19,197 nt of DNA from DAIDKA01 sp035503515 (lineage in GTDB: Bacteria; Pseudomonadota; Gammaproteobacteria; Steroidobacterales; Steroidobacteraceae): assembly GCA_035503515.1 (NCBI GenBank), contig DATJTJ010000091.1, positions 1 to 19,197 on the forward strand. The letters are read 5' to 3'. Position numbers and translations under genes: made by a program. The notes under the pieces were generated by a model. That model was not told the DNA's origin. It did no database searches and saw only the letters and a program-made list of their open reading frames with translations. This document shows positions 1 through 8,013 of the stretch, piece after piece (position 1 is the first letter of the stretch; each line of letters opens with the position of its first letter).

Positions 1-120
1 GAAACGCGGCGCCCATTCTCCCGATGGGTCCATCTGGGCCGACGCCGGCGCACTGAGCAGCAGCCCCAGCAGTGCAATGGCCGTCCCGGCAGCCATCCGG
101 TTTCCCCAAGTGCTGCGCAT
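1..120 (-). CDS. Secreted protein of unknown function, N-terminal 40 residues only (cut by window edge)
   Basis: Forty codons read leftward from an ATG at 120-118 and continue past the window edge. The start is preceded by a G-rich ribosome-binding stretch (GGGGGGAA on the minus strand). The N-terminus is a classical Sec signal peptide: Arg residues, the hydrophobic run AIALLGLLLSAP, and a likely cleavage after ASA at about residue 28. The mature part opens with MDPSGEWAPRF. By memory this resembles a widespread uncharacterised secreted family whose members begin with a D-x-SG-x-W motif and often sit near DUF6152 genes, as the protein at 11532-12347 does here. It diverges from the carboxylesterase, with 180 bp between the two starts. 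The signal peptide and reading frame are seen directly; the family link is a weak inference because only about 12 mature residues are visible. Confidence 0.7.
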   Translation of the reverse strand, partial: MRSTWGNRMAAGTAIALLGLLLSAPASAQMDPSGEWAPRF

Positions 121-300
121 GCGATTCCCCCCTTGCCGCCATTATCACAGATTCGGGCGGATCCGCGTGAGCCTGCGTGTAAGGGTGTTGTGATCTCAAC
201 CCCGCATACCGCCTGTCGGTTGCACTACACTGCCTGCCTGAATCAGTATTGCCGCCCGGCAGGCCAGCTGATGTCCAAAATACAAAGGGAAGGGGGAGCC

Positions 301-1914
301 ATGATCGATCGGCGCAGCTTCATTGGAATGTGCACGGTGGCCGCGGGCGCGCTGACTCCCCGTGCCAGGACCGCCTGGGCCGGGGAGGGCGCCGGGTCGC
401 CCGCAACCGTCACGACCACCTGCGGCAAGATCCGCGGCACGCAGGGCAAGGGGGTGTATACCTTCCGGGGCGTGCCCTATGCGGCCACGACGGCCGGAGC
501 GGGACGCTTCCAGCCTCCCGCGAAGCTCGGCCCCTGGTCCGGGGTGCGCGAGGCGACGGCACTCGGCCCGCGTTCCCCGCAGCTGCTGACGGCCTTTCAT
601 GGCGTCGTTCCCCACGAAGTGGAGGTCATGGACCGCGACGAAAAGATGGGCGAGGACTGCCTGGTCGTGAATGTCTGGACGCCCACCCTCGAGCGCGGCC
701 GCAAGCTCCCCGTCATGGTGTGGCTGCATGGCGGCGGATTCACCAGCGGTTCGGGCGGTTTCGTGATCTACGACGGCATCGAACTGGCCCGCCGGCATGA
801 CGTGGTCTGCGTGACGGTGAATCACCGGCTGTCGGCATTCGGCTACCTGTACCTCGCCGGATTCGGCGCCGAGCGGTTCGCGAACGCCAGCAACGCCGGC
901 AATCTGGACATCGTCGCGGCGCTGGAATGGGTCCGCGACAATATCGCAGGATTCGGCGGCGATCCGGCCAATGTCACCCTCTTCGGACAGTCCGGCGGCG
1001 GTGGCAAAGTCAGCTCGCTCATGGCCATGCCCGCTGCCCACGGCCTGTTTCATCGGGCCATCGTGCAAAGCGGTGCGGACGTGAAGGGTATTTCGCGCGA
1101 GGCGGCCAGCCGTATCGCGCAAGGCTATCTCACGCGCCTGAACCTGACGCCGGCGCAGCTGGACCGGCTCCAGGATGTGCCCCTGGAGCAGCTGCTCAAG
1201 GCCACCGAGCCCGGCGCCGGCCCGCCGTTGAACTTCGGGCCGGTGGTCGACGGACATTCCCTGCCGAACGATCCCTTCGATCCGGTGGCGCCGGCACTGT
1301 CTGCCGGCGTGCCGCTGCTGATCGGTACCGTGGAGACCGAAGTGACGTTCTTCCCGGGCCAGCAGCTGGAGCCGATCGACGATACCGCCCTGCATGCGCA
1401 GGTGAAAAAGCTGCTGCGCAATGCGAGTGATGCCGATGTCGACCGCGTGATCGCGGCCTACCGCACCGGGCGGCCCGCTGCCAGCAATACGGACCTGGCC
1501 CTCATCATGGGATCGGATGCCTTCCGCCAGGCGGTCCTGACCGAGGCCGATCGCAAGGCAGACCAGCACCAGGCGCCGGTGTACCAGTACTACTTCACCT
1601 GGCGCTCACCGGTGCGGGAGGGAAAGCTGCGCAGCTTCCATACCCTGGAGATTCCGTTCGTATTCGACAACGTCGATGCCGCCGAGGCCATGACCGGCAC
1701 CGGCAAGGACCGCCACGCGCTCGCGACCCGGATGAGCGATGCCTGGGTCGCGTTCGCCCGCAGCGGCAGCCCGGATCACCCAGGACTGCCGCAGTGGCCT
1801 GCCTTCGACACGACGCGCCGCGCCACCATGATCTTCAACGACGAGTGCAAGGTGGTGGACGACCCGCACGGCACCGAGCAGCGGCTGTTCTGGTCGCTGC
1901 AGAAGCGCGCCTAA
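301..1914 (+). CDS. Type B carboxylesterase (para-nitrobenzyl esterase-like), Tat-exported
   Basis: An alpha/beta-hydrolase of the carboxylesterase type B family, which hydrolyses carboxylic esters. I chose the ATG at 301 (537 aa) because AAGGGAAGGGGGAG lies just upstream and the protein then opens with a twin-arginine signal (DRRSFIG, followed by a hydrophobic stretch to about residue 27), implying periplasmic or extracellular export of a folded enzyme. The frame is open further upstream to 133, but that stretch has no family similarity. Family motifs are in the usual order: EDCLVVNVW at 118-126, oxyanion-hole HGGGF at 143-147, nucleophile elbow GQSGGG with Ser231, likely acidic residue Glu347 in GTVETEVTFF, and catalytic His447 in FHTLEIPFVF. 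The elbow has Gln rather than the more common Glu before Ser. Length is normal for the family. Its stop overlaps the stop of the convergent MFS transporter by 4 bp. Substrate unknown. Confidence 0.93.
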   Translation: MIDRRSFIGMCTVAAGALTPRARTAWAGEGAGSPATVTTTCGKIRGTQGKGVYTFRGVPYAATTAGAGRFQPPAKLGPWSGVREATALGPRSPQLLTAFHGVVPHEVEVMDRDEKMGEDCLVVNVWTPTLERGRKLPVMVWLHGGGFTSGSGGFVIYDGIELARRHDVVCVTVNHRLSAFGYLYLAGFGAERFANASNAGNLDIVAALEWVRDNIAGFGGDPANVTLFGQSGGGGKVSSLMAMPAAHGLFHRAIVQSGADVKGISREAASRIAQGYLTRLNLTPAQLDRLQDVPLEQLLKATEPGAGPPLNFGPVVDGHSLPNDPFDPVAPALSAGVPLLIGTVETEVTFFPGQQLEPIDDTALHAQVKKLLRNASDADVDRVIAAYRTGRPAASNTDLALIMGSDAFRQAVLTEADRKADQHQAPVYQYYFTWRSPVREGKLRSFHTLEIPFVFDNVDAAEAMTGTGKDRHALATRMSDAWVAFARSGSPDHPGLPQWPAFDTTRRATMIFNDECKVVDDPHGTEQRLFWSLQKRA

Positions 1915-3179
1915 TCCGCGGAAGCCTCGACGCGGTCCAGGACCGAGACGTGCTCCGCGGGCGCATTGCGCATGCGCCGCGGCGCCGTCTCGCGCAGGAA
2001 CAGGGCAAGCAGCAGCCCGGCGACCTGGCCGGCCAGCGCGAAGTACAGGGTGTACTGGATGCCGGAGTGCTGCGCGATGCCGCCGGCAATCGAGGGGGCG
2101 GCGCCACCGCCGAAGATCTCACCCGCACCGATCACCAGACCTGCCGCCGTGGCCACCAGGCCCGGCGGGGCGGCCTCGGCGGGGATGGGCCCGGCCAGGA
2201 TCGCGAGCGCCCCGAAGTTGAACATCGAGGCCACGAACAGCAGCCCGAACAGCACGGGCAGGCTCGAGCCGGCGTGGATGAACAGCCACAGAAAGACTGC
2301 GGCAATGATGAATGACAGGATCGTGGACAGCCGACGGCCGATGAAGTCCGACACCGTCAGCAAACCGAACTGGCCAAGTGCACCACCGAAGCCGATGGCC
2401 GACGTCACGATCCCCATCTGGGCCTGGGTCAACTTGACGTAATCGGTCAGATAATTGGGCACCATGGCCGAGAGCACGAAGATGCCCGTCATGGCGCACA
2501 GCAGGGTCACCATCGCCAGAGGCACGTTGCGATGGCGGAACAGCGTCCAGGGGGAGGCGCGGTCGTGGACGCTCGCCCCGCGCTGCGCGGCGAGCGTCGC
2601 GGGCTCACGGATGACGAACCAGAGGATGGCGGCGACGATGAGGCCGGGCAGACCGACGATCCAGAACACATGCCGCCAGGTCGTGATCAGCAGCAGCTGG
2701 GTGGCCAGGATGGGCCCGATGCCGCTGCCGAACAGCGAGACCGTGCACTGGAAGATGCCATTGTTCATGCCGCGGCGTTTGGGATGCGAGGCTTCCACGG
2801 CCACCGCCACCCCGGTGGAGGCGACGGGGCCTTCGAACACTCCCATCACGATGCGGATGAACAGCAGGCTGACGAGACCGGTCGCCATGCCGCTCAGGAC
2901 CGACAGCAGCGAGAAGACCACCACCGAGGGCACGAGGATGCTGCGCCGGCCGAGATGATCGGACAGCAGGCCGGTCAGGAAGGCCGAGGCGCCCCAGGCC
3001 ACGGCGAGCACGCCGACCAGATTGCCGAGATCCTGGTACGTGAGGTGCAGGTCCCCCATCATGGCCGGAAACAGCGGTGGCAGGATGAACCGGTCGATGC
3101 CGACCAGACCGAAGGCAATGCTCATCGCGAGCATCGCCTTCCATTCGTAGGACACATCCCAGGGCTTTTCCGTCACCAT
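1911..3179 (-). CDS. Major facilitator superfamily transporter, ACS/aromatic-acid symporter-like
   Basis: A 422-residue, 12-helix inner-membrane permease. The first helix contains GIDRFILPPLFP (Asp29-Arg30), a charged pair typical of anion:cation symporters and related aromatic-acid importers. The MFS motif A between helices 2 and 3 is clear at residues 70-82 (GLLSDHLGRRSIL). Helix 4 reads RIVMGVFEGP, also typical. A hydrophilic central loop around residues 190-212 separates the two six-helix halves. The ATG at 3179 has AGGGGGAAG six bases upstream on the minus strand, so the start is secure. The gene is convergent with the carboxylesterase, and the last 4 bp (CTAA) serve as stop codons on both strands. 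Proximity suggests import of a product of ester hydrolysis, such as an organic or aromatic acid, but the genes are not co-transcribed, so this is only inference. A perfect palindrome sits 31-50 bp upstream of the start. Confidence 0.92.
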   Translation of the reverse strand: MVTEKPWDVSYEWKAMLAMSIAFGLVGIDRFILPPLFPAMMGDLHLTYQDLGNLVGVLAVAWGASAFLTGLLSDHLGRRSILVPSVVVFSLLSVLSGMATGLVSLLFIRIVMGVFEGPVASTGVAVAVEASHPKRRGMNNGIFQCTVSLFGSGIGPILATQLLLITTWRHVFWIVGLPGLIVAAILWFVIREPATLAAQRGASVHDRASPWTLFRHRNVPLAMVTLLCAMTGIFVLSAMVPNYLTDYVKLTQAQMGIVTSAIGFGGALGQFGLLTVSDFIGRRLSTILSFIIAAVFLWLFIHAGSSLPVLFGLLFVASMFNFGALAILAGPIPAEAAPPGLVATAAGLVIGAGEIFGGGAAPSIAGGIAQHSGIQYTLYFALAGQVAGLLLALFLRETAPRRMRNAPAEHVSVLDRVEASAD

Positions 3180-3209
3180 GTCTCTTCCCCCTTTTCGCTA
3201 GCCGAAATC

Positions 3210-3229
3210 CATGTTGCATTTGCAACATG
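3210..3229. promoter_or_regulatory. Perfect 20-bp palindrome, candidate operator in the MFS/methyltransferase divergent spacer
   Basis: Two 9-base arms, CATGTTGCA and TGCAACATG, are exact inverted complements separated by TT. The site lies 31-50 bp upstream of the MFS start and 52-71 bp upstream of the methyltransferase-like start, a good position for a dimeric repressor controlling one or both. No regulator gene is adjacent, so the binding protein is unknown. The symmetry is seen directly; the operator role is inferred. Confidence 0.5.
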
Positions 3230-3268
3230 CCGGCGGCTAATTGTTATCCTTGAACCGGATCGGCCCAA

Positions 3269-3274
3269 TATACT
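3269..3274 (+). promoter_or_regulatory. Possible -10 element (TATACT), suggesting a leaderless transcript
   Basis: TATACT matches the sigma-70 -10 consensus at five of six bases and ends six bases before the ATG at 3281. Transcription would then begin at or next to the start codon. There is no Shine-Dalgarno sequence in front of this ATG, which fits leaderless initiation. No well-spaced -35 is visible (TTGTTA is 22 bp away, TTGAAC 13 bp), so the call is tentative. Confidence 0.3.
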
Positions 3275-3280
3275 GGCGCC

Positions 3281-4414
3281 ATGACAGAAGAAAACTCAAC
3301 ACCTTTCCGCTTCTACGACAACCGCCAGAAGTACCTGGCCTTCGTCACCACCTGCAACGAGAAATCGGCCATTGCGCACCGCGCCACCCATGAGGTGACC
3401 CTGTTGCGGCCGACGCCGCCGGCGGTGCGCCTCTTCGATGCCGGCATGGGAGATGGCACCGTCATCACGCGCGTCATGCGGGCCACCCATTGGCTGTTCC
3501 CGACCATCCCGCAATTCGTGGTGGCCAAGGAGATCAGCCTCGAGGACGTGCGCCTCGGGCTCGAGAAGATACCGGACCGGCTGTTCGAGCATCCCTCGAC
3601 GGTATTCGTGGTCACGAACCTGAACTACGCAGAGGCACCGCGCCTGATCCAGCGGGATGCGCAGGCCGCGGCGGCGCTCAACTGGCAGGAGGTGCGGCTC
3701 ACCGGCACGACTGCCCACGAGTACGCCGAGCAGATCGAGGAACTGCACAGCGTGCTCGACAGCGGGTGGCAGACGGCGCCGAGCAGCAAGACCGGCAATC
3801 CGAAGGTCCTGCGACCGACCGTCCTCGTGATCTACCGCGAGGACCACAAGTTCCTGCTGGACGCGGTGATCCCGAAACCCGGCCGCATCTACGAGCACTA
3901 CGATCTGATACTGGCCTCTCAGCCCTGGCGGGCGCGCATGGGTGCGGAGTTCAAGGTACAGAAGATCCTGATGCCGCTGGCCCGCAGTCTCGCCCCGGGC
4001 GGCCGGTTGCTGGCGATCCAGTCCTGCGGCCACGATCCCGGGCAGGAAATCATCGAGCAGCTCTGGCCCGAGGAGCGGCCGTTCCAGGTCGGTCGGCATG
4101 AGCTGGTGAGCACGCTGCGGCGCGAACTGGGACGGGATGCCCGCGACTTCAACTTCAGTGCGCTCCCCGACGAGAAGGCCGTGTTCCGCTACGAGATGCA
4201 TACGCTGCCTTCGGAAATCGGCAACCGGATCGGCACCTCCACACTGTTCGCGGCGTGGAACGCGGCGATCTACGTGAACCAGATCGAGGACGAGCGGCTC
4301 GATGCGGTGGTCACCAATGGGGCCTATCTGGCAGCCACCCAGCAGGTGCTGCAGAAGCATGGCGGCCTGTGGTTCAACGATGAGGCCTTCGTGGTGACCC
4401 GGCGCCGCGACTGA
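3281..4414 (+). CDS. Class I SAM-dependent methyltransferase-like protein, function unknown
   Basis: A soluble protein of 377 aa with no signal peptide or membrane segment. Residues 51-60 (LFDAGMGDGT) form the glycine-rich SAM-binding loop (motif I, D-x-G-x-G-x-G). Further on, HYDLILASQPW at about 206-216 looks like the motif IV strand, and SLAPGGRLLAIQSCG at 236-250 like the post-motif strand and turn of the Rossmann fold. An unusually long segment (about residues 65-200) lies between motifs I and IV and may form a substrate-binding insertion. The opening FRFYDNRQKYLAF is, by memory, shared by a family of uncharacterised proteobacterial proteins. The start is the first ATG in frame. It lacks a ribosome-binding site but has TATACT just upstream. 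The gene converges on the M13 peptidase gene with only 3 bp between their stops. The methyl acceptor is unknown. Confidence 0.72.
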   Translation: MTEENSTPFRFYDNRQKYLAFVTTCNEKSAIAHRATHEVTLLRPTPPAVRLFDAGMGDGTVITRVMRATHWLFPTIPQFVVAKEISLEDVRLGLEKIPDRLFEHPSTVFVVTNLNYAEAPRLIQRDAQAAAALNWQEVRLTGTTAHEYAEQIEELHSVLDSGWQTAPSSKTGNPKVLRPTVLVIYREDHKFLLDAVIPKPGRIYEHYDLILASQPWRARMGAEFKVQKILMPLARSLAPGGRLLAIQSCGHDPGQEIIEQLWPEERPFQVGRHELVSTLRRELGRDARDFNFSALPDEKAVFRYEMHTLPSEIGNRIGTSTLFAAWNAAIYVNQIEDERLDAVVTNGAYLAATQQVLQKHGGLWFNDEAFVVTRRRD

Positions 4415-4417
4415 ACC

Positions 4418-6463
4418 TCACCAGATATGCACGCGGTCCGGCGCCGCGCGGTACATCGGATCGCCGGGCCTGATGCCGAAGGCCTCGTAGAATTCCGGTA
4501 CGTTGGACAAGGGCCCGTTGACCCGCCATTTGGGCGGCGCGTGCATGTCACTCAGCAGATACTGCCGCAGCAGCTCGGGACGTTCCTCGGACAGCCAGCT
4601 GAGCGCATAGCCGAGAAAGAACCGCTTAAGCGGCGTGAGGCCTGCGATGCTGCGGCCCTCGCGGAACTGGTCGGTCTTCCGGAAGGCATCGAGACCCAGC
4701 AGCACACCCCCGAAATCGGCAATGTTCTCGCCCAGCGTCGCCTTGCCATTGATGTGCAGCCCGGGTACGGGTTCGTAGGCGTCGAACTGACGTACCATCA
4801 CCGCGGCGCGCGCAGCGAACTGCTCGGCATCCTCACGGGTCCACCAGTCGGCGAGATTGCCCGCGGCGTCGTACTGGCGCCCCTCATCGTCGAAGCCGTG
4901 GGTCATTTCATGACCGATGGTGGACGCTGCGGCGTACCCGTACACGATCGCATCGTCAAGTTCAGTGTCCCGGTAGCCTGGAATCAGGAACGCCGCGGCG
5001 GGCAGTACGATCTCGTTGTTCTGATCGTTGTAGTAGGCATTGTAGGTCTGGGGGGTGATCTCCCATTCGGAGCGGTCGACGGGCCTGCCGAACCTGGACA
5101 ACTGGTCGTTGAACTCCCAGATGGCGGCGCTGCGCATGTTTTGCGCAAAGGAGTCGCGGCCGATGACGAGCGCCGAGTAGTCCTTCCATTTGTCCGGATA
5201 GCCGACCTTCTTCGTCAGCCGCGCTAGCTTTTCCAGCGCCCTGGCCTTGGTCTGCGCACTCATCCAGTCGAGCCGCAGGATGCGCTCCCGGTAGGCCGTC
5301 CGGACCGCCTCCACCAGGTCGCCATAGCGCGCCTTGGTGGCCGCCGAGAAGTAGCGCTTCACATAGATCCGGCCCAGGATCATGCCCAATGCGACGTTTT
5401 CGGCATCCAGGGCGCGCTTCCAGCGCGGGTGCTGCTCCTGAGTGCCCGAAAGGGCCCGTCCGAAGAAATCGAAGTACTCATCCTGGAAGGGCTTGCTGAG
5501 ATACGGTGCGTAGCCGTCGGCAAGCTGCACCCGCAGATAGTCGCGCAGCGTCCCGAGGGGTGTCCGGACGAGGAGGGCCTGCAGGCCGGCAAAGAATTCC
5601 GGCTGCCCGACGATCACGTACTGCGGCGCCAGGCGCCACAGGCTCATGCGTGCTTTCCAGGCGATCCCCGGGGTGTAGCTGCCGGTGAGCTGCGCCGGAC
5701 TCATCCGGTTGTAATTCCTCTGTGGATCCCGGATGTCTTCGAGCGGCCGGGATACTTTTGCGAGCGCGGTCTCGAACGCCATCACCGCCCGAGCCCGCTC
5801 GGGCGCCGCGCTGTCGGTGATGCCCAGCAGTTTCAGCACATTGCCCAGGTGGACGAGGTACGCCTGGCGCGTTTTGACGACGCCCGCCTCCTGATTGAAA
5901 TAGTAGTCCCGGTCCGGAAGGCCGAGACCCCCCTGGCTCAGATACACCGCCATCACGTCGCTGGCCTTTTCGTCCTGGGCGATGCCGAAGCCGAAGAGGG
6001 GTCCGAGACCCTGCCGCTGCAGGGCGAACACCTCGTCGAGGGCCGCATTGAGGTCGCTGATGGCGTCGATGGCCTTGAGGTCCGATCCGATCGGCCTCGC
6101 CCCCAGCCGGTTGGCAAGCCCCTCGTCCAGGGCCGTGACCCAGAAGTCCCCGATCTTGCGCTCATCCGTCCCGTCCGCCGCAGCGTGCTGGCTGGCGGCC
6201 TGCTCGCTGACGCTGCGCAGTTCGGCATCCAGGTCGTCCTGTACCTCCTTGGCGATGCCATAGCTCGACTCCGAGGCAGGGATCGGATGGGCCCTGAGCC
6301 ATGCCCCGTTGGCGTAGCTGAAGAAGTCCTTGCCGGGCTCTACCCCGCGGTCGATGTCGGCTGCCACCACGTCGCGGTGGCCGTCGGGACGCGGCGTGCC
6401 GCTGCAGGCTGCGACCAGGCTGAGGACGAGCGCCGCGGTCAGTGCACGGAGGCTCAGGTTCAT
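4418..6463 (-). CDS. M13 family zinc metallopeptidase (neprilysin/PepO-like), lipoprotein
   Basis: A neprilysin-family endopeptidase that cleaves small peptides, anchored in the envelope. The frame is open to 6547, but I chose the ATG at 6463 (681 aa) because it gives a lipoprotein signal peptide ending in the lipobox VAAC with lipidated Cys20; no strong ribosome-binding site is visible. The N-terminal M13 domain starts near residue 35 (DIDRGVEPGKDFFSYANGAW). The substrate-binding strand NAYYNDQNNEIVLPAAAF precedes the active site. The zinc site is HEMTH at 518-522, with the third ligand Glu579 in GENIADFGG (Asp583 supports His); family length and order are intact. The C-terminus carries the typical family ending around RCN/HIW (here DRVHIW). 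It diverges from the cNMP-fold/DUF1003 gene across 136 bp and converges with the methyltransferase-like gene. It probably turns over periplasmic peptides. Confidence 0.94.
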   Translation of the reverse strand: MNLSLRALTAALVLSLVAACSGTPRPDGHRDVVAADIDRGVEPGKDFFSYANGAWLRAHPIPASESSYGIAKEVQDDLDAELRSVSEQAASQHAAADGTDERKIGDFWVTALDEGLANRLGARPIGSDLKAIDAISDLNAALDEVFALQRQGLGPLFGFGIAQDEKASDVMAVYLSQGGLGLPDRDYYFNQEAGVVKTRQAYLVHLGNVLKLLGITDSAAPERARAVMAFETALAKVSRPLEDIRDPQRNYNRMSPAQLTGSYTPGIAWKARMSLWRLAPQYVIVGQPEFFAGLQALLVRTPLGTLRDYLRVQLADGYAPYLSKPFQDEYFDFFGRALSGTQEQHPRWKRALDAENVALGMILGRIYVKRYFSAATKARYGDLVEAVRTAYRERILRLDWMSAQTKARALEKLARLTKKVGYPDKWKDYSALVIGRDSFAQNMRSAAIWEFNDQLSRFGRPVDRSEWEITPQTYNAYYNDQNNEIVLPAAAFLIPGYRDTELDDAIVYGYAAASTIGHEMTHGFDDEGRQYDAAGNLADWWTREDAEQFAARAAVMVRQFDAYEPVPGLHINGKATLGENIADFGGVLLGLDAFRKTDQFREGRSIAGLTPLKRFFLGYALSWLSEERPELLRQYLLSDMHAPPKWRVNGPLSNVPEFYEAFGIRPGDPMYRAAPDRVHIW

Positions 6464-6599
6464 GGAGCGGTGGGCGCCTTGCCGATTGCCGAGAGCGGAA
6501 TTCCAGCACGGGCGCGCGGCACTGGCAAGGAATGCGCCGGGGCACATATATTCGCAGCCGTCCGCCCGCCCTTCATCATTCGATCCAAGGAGTCTTCAG

Positions 6600-7439
6600 A
6601 TGGCCTGCACCCCGGATGTGCTCGAAAACGTTCCGCTGTTCGCGCTCCTGGACCAGGATGAGCGGGCGGTGCTGGCCGCGCAGGTGGAACTGAAGCACTT
6701 CGGGCCACGCCAGCGCATCTACAAGATGGGCGATGGCGGAGGCCAGGCGTACGTGCTGGTGTCGGGAAAAGTGCGGGTCACGACGGTCGATGAGGACCAG
6801 CAGGAGGTCATCGTCGATGAACCGGCCGGCGGCGAATTCTTCGGATTCGCCTCCATGCTCGAGCAGACCCCGCATCACACCAGCGCCATCGCCCTCGAGG
6901 AGACCTCCTGCCTGGAAATCTCCCGTGACGACATCGCCATATTGCTCGAACGCAAGCCCCACGCGGGCATGGATCTGCTCACTTCCCTCGGGCGGCAGTT
7001 TCATGCCGCGCATCAACTGGTGCGGATCCGCGCCAGCCGCAATCCCAATGAGCTCATCGAGAAGGAGGCCTCCTTCGCCGAGCGCGTCGCCGATCACGTC
7101 GCCCGGTTCGGCGGCTCATGGACCTTCATCATTTCGTTTCTCGTCATCATGGCCGTCTACGCGGCGATCAATATTTCACTGCGTGGCAGGGCCTGGGATC
7201 CGTATCCGTTCATCCTGCTCAATCTGTTCCTGTCCATGCTCGCCGCAATCCAGGCGCCGGTCATCATGATGAGTCAGAACCGCCAGGACACGAAGGACCG
7301 GCTGCGCGGCGAACTGGACTTCGACGTGAACCGTCGCGCCGCCTCGGACATCCAGGGCCTGGCGCGCAAGCTCAACCTGCTCGACGAGAAGATCGACGAC
7401 ATCGGGCAGCTGCTGCGGCAGTCGCAGCCCGGGCGGTGA
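6600..7439 (+). CDS. Cyclic-nucleotide-binding-fold protein fused to DUF1003 membrane domain
   Basis: The ATG at 6600 has AAGGAG seven bases upstream, giving 279 aa. Residues 10-130 form a cyclic-nucleotide-binding (CRP-like) beta-barrel: PLFALLDQDERAVLA, a GGGQAYVLVSGKVRV strand pair, then GGEFFGFASML at 78-87. Residues 155-235 match DUF1003, with two membrane helices (about 174-193 and 203-225) and the conserved ending APVIMMSQNRQ. A short charged coiled-coil tail follows. In true cAMP/cGMP binders the GE motif is followed by R-[TS]-A, where Arg holds the phosphate. Here the site reads PHHTSAIA, so that Arg is missing and cyclic nucleotide binding is doubtful. The fused sensor-membrane layout suggests a signal-responsive inner-membrane protein; its output is unknown. 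The gene diverges from the M13 peptidase. Confidence 0.87.
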   Translation: MACTPDVLENVPLFALLDQDERAVLAAQVELKHFGPRQRIYKMGDGGGQAYVLVSGKVRVTTVDEDQQEVIVDEPAGGEFFGFASMLEQTPHHTSAIALEETSCLEISRDDIAILLERKPHAGMDLLTSLGRQFHAAHQLVRIRASRNPNELIEKEASFAERVADHVARFGGSWTFIISFLVIMAVYAAINISLRGRAWDPYPFILLNLFLSMLAAIQAPVIMMSQNRQDTKDRLRGELDFDVNRRAASDIQGLARKLNLLDEKIDDIGQLLRQSQPGR

Positions 7440-7450
7440 CTTGACCGTTG

Positions 7451-7490
7451 GCGGTCGGCCGCGTAGGCGCGCGCTTACCGCGGCTACCGC
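7451..7490 (+). terminator. GC-rich imperfect hairpin downstream of the DUF1003 gene, candidate terminator
   Basis: The arm at 7451-7463 (GCGGTCGGCCGCG) pairs with 7479-7490 (CGCGGCTACCGC) with one bulge and one mismatch, starting 12 bp after the stop codon. No T-tract follows immediately, so intrinsic termination is uncertain. Beyond it a weak promoter for the lipoprotein pair can be proposed: TTCACT at 7500-7505, 16 bp, then TAAACT at 7522-7527. Confidence 0.35.
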
Positions 7491-7563
7491 TGTACTGAGT
7501 TCACTTATTTTGCTGCATTTCTAAACTGTAGCCGTACCTTTTCCACCGAAGCGGGTGACGCAG

Positions 7564-7995
7564 ATGGGCGGCATACGGCAAAGCGTGATTTCATCCCTGA
7601 TGTTCGCGTGTGGCGGCTTCATCATCGTCGGTTGCGCAGCCGAAGGGCCGCGCCCCATGACCGAATTGACGCGTGCGCAGACCCTGATCGAGGCTGCGGA
7701 CAAGGACGGCAACGCGCAGCGCTATGCGGCCGCGGATCTGCAGCGAGCGCACGATGAGTACGCCGATGCGACCCGTGCGGACGGCGCAGGTCATTACAAC
7801 GAGGCCCGGGACTTCGCCCAGTCCGCCGAGGCGGACGCCAACCTGGCGACGGCACGCGGCGCCGCCGGCGAGGCGAAGCGCGCGGCCAATGAACTCATGC
7901 AGAGCAACGCCTCGCTGCGCGCGGAATCGAACCGGGCGGTTGAGAACTCCGTAGGTGCTCCGCCACCGCCTGCCCCGACACCCGCACCGAACTGA
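7564..7995 (+). CDS. DUF4398 domain lipoprotein
   Basis: A small (143 aa) lipoprotein. The signal peptide ends in the lipobox IVGC, predicting lipidated Cys about 20 residues from the start. The mature part is almost wholly helical, alanine-rich and charged (LTRAQTLIEAADKDGNAQRY and onward), as in the DUF4398 family, and ends in a proline-rich tail (PPPPAPTPAPN). The start could also be a GTG at 7555, three codons earlier; the ATG at 7564 gives a more ordinary N-terminus and GCGGGTG sits a little upstream. The OmpA-family lipoprotein gene follows after 18 bp, so the two are surely an operon, a pairing known in Gammaproteobacteria. A helical spacer or scaffold role in the periplasm under the outer membrane is inferred; the function is not known. 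Confidence 0.85.
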   Translation: MGGIRQSVISSLMFACGGFIIVGCAAEGPRPMTELTRAQTLIEAADKDGNAQRYAAADLQRAHDEYADATRADGAGHYNEARDFAQSAEADANLATARGAAGEAKRAANELMQSNASLRAESNRAVENSVGAPPPPAPTPAPN

Positions 7996-8013
7996 GGCAC
8001 CGCTGGAGGACAC

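Noticed and set aside
232..264. Inverted repeat GCCTGCC/GGCAGGC upstream of the esterase
   Set aside because: Arms of seven GC-only-type bases around a 19-base loop are readily produced by chance at this base composition, and no second copy or conserved position supports an operator.
196..1569. Long open frame on the minus strand opposite the carboxylesterase
   Set aside because: The plus-strand esterase has a complete set of family motifs. The opposite frame is rich in Arg, Gly and His with no recognisable domain, as expected from the complement of GC-rich codons.
5429..6661. 410-codon open frame on the plus strand opposite the M13 peptidase
   Set aside because: It runs antisense to a peptidase with an intact zinc site and lipobox, has no domain pattern or ribosome-binding site, and extends into the next gene's start; a mirror frame in GC-rich DNA.
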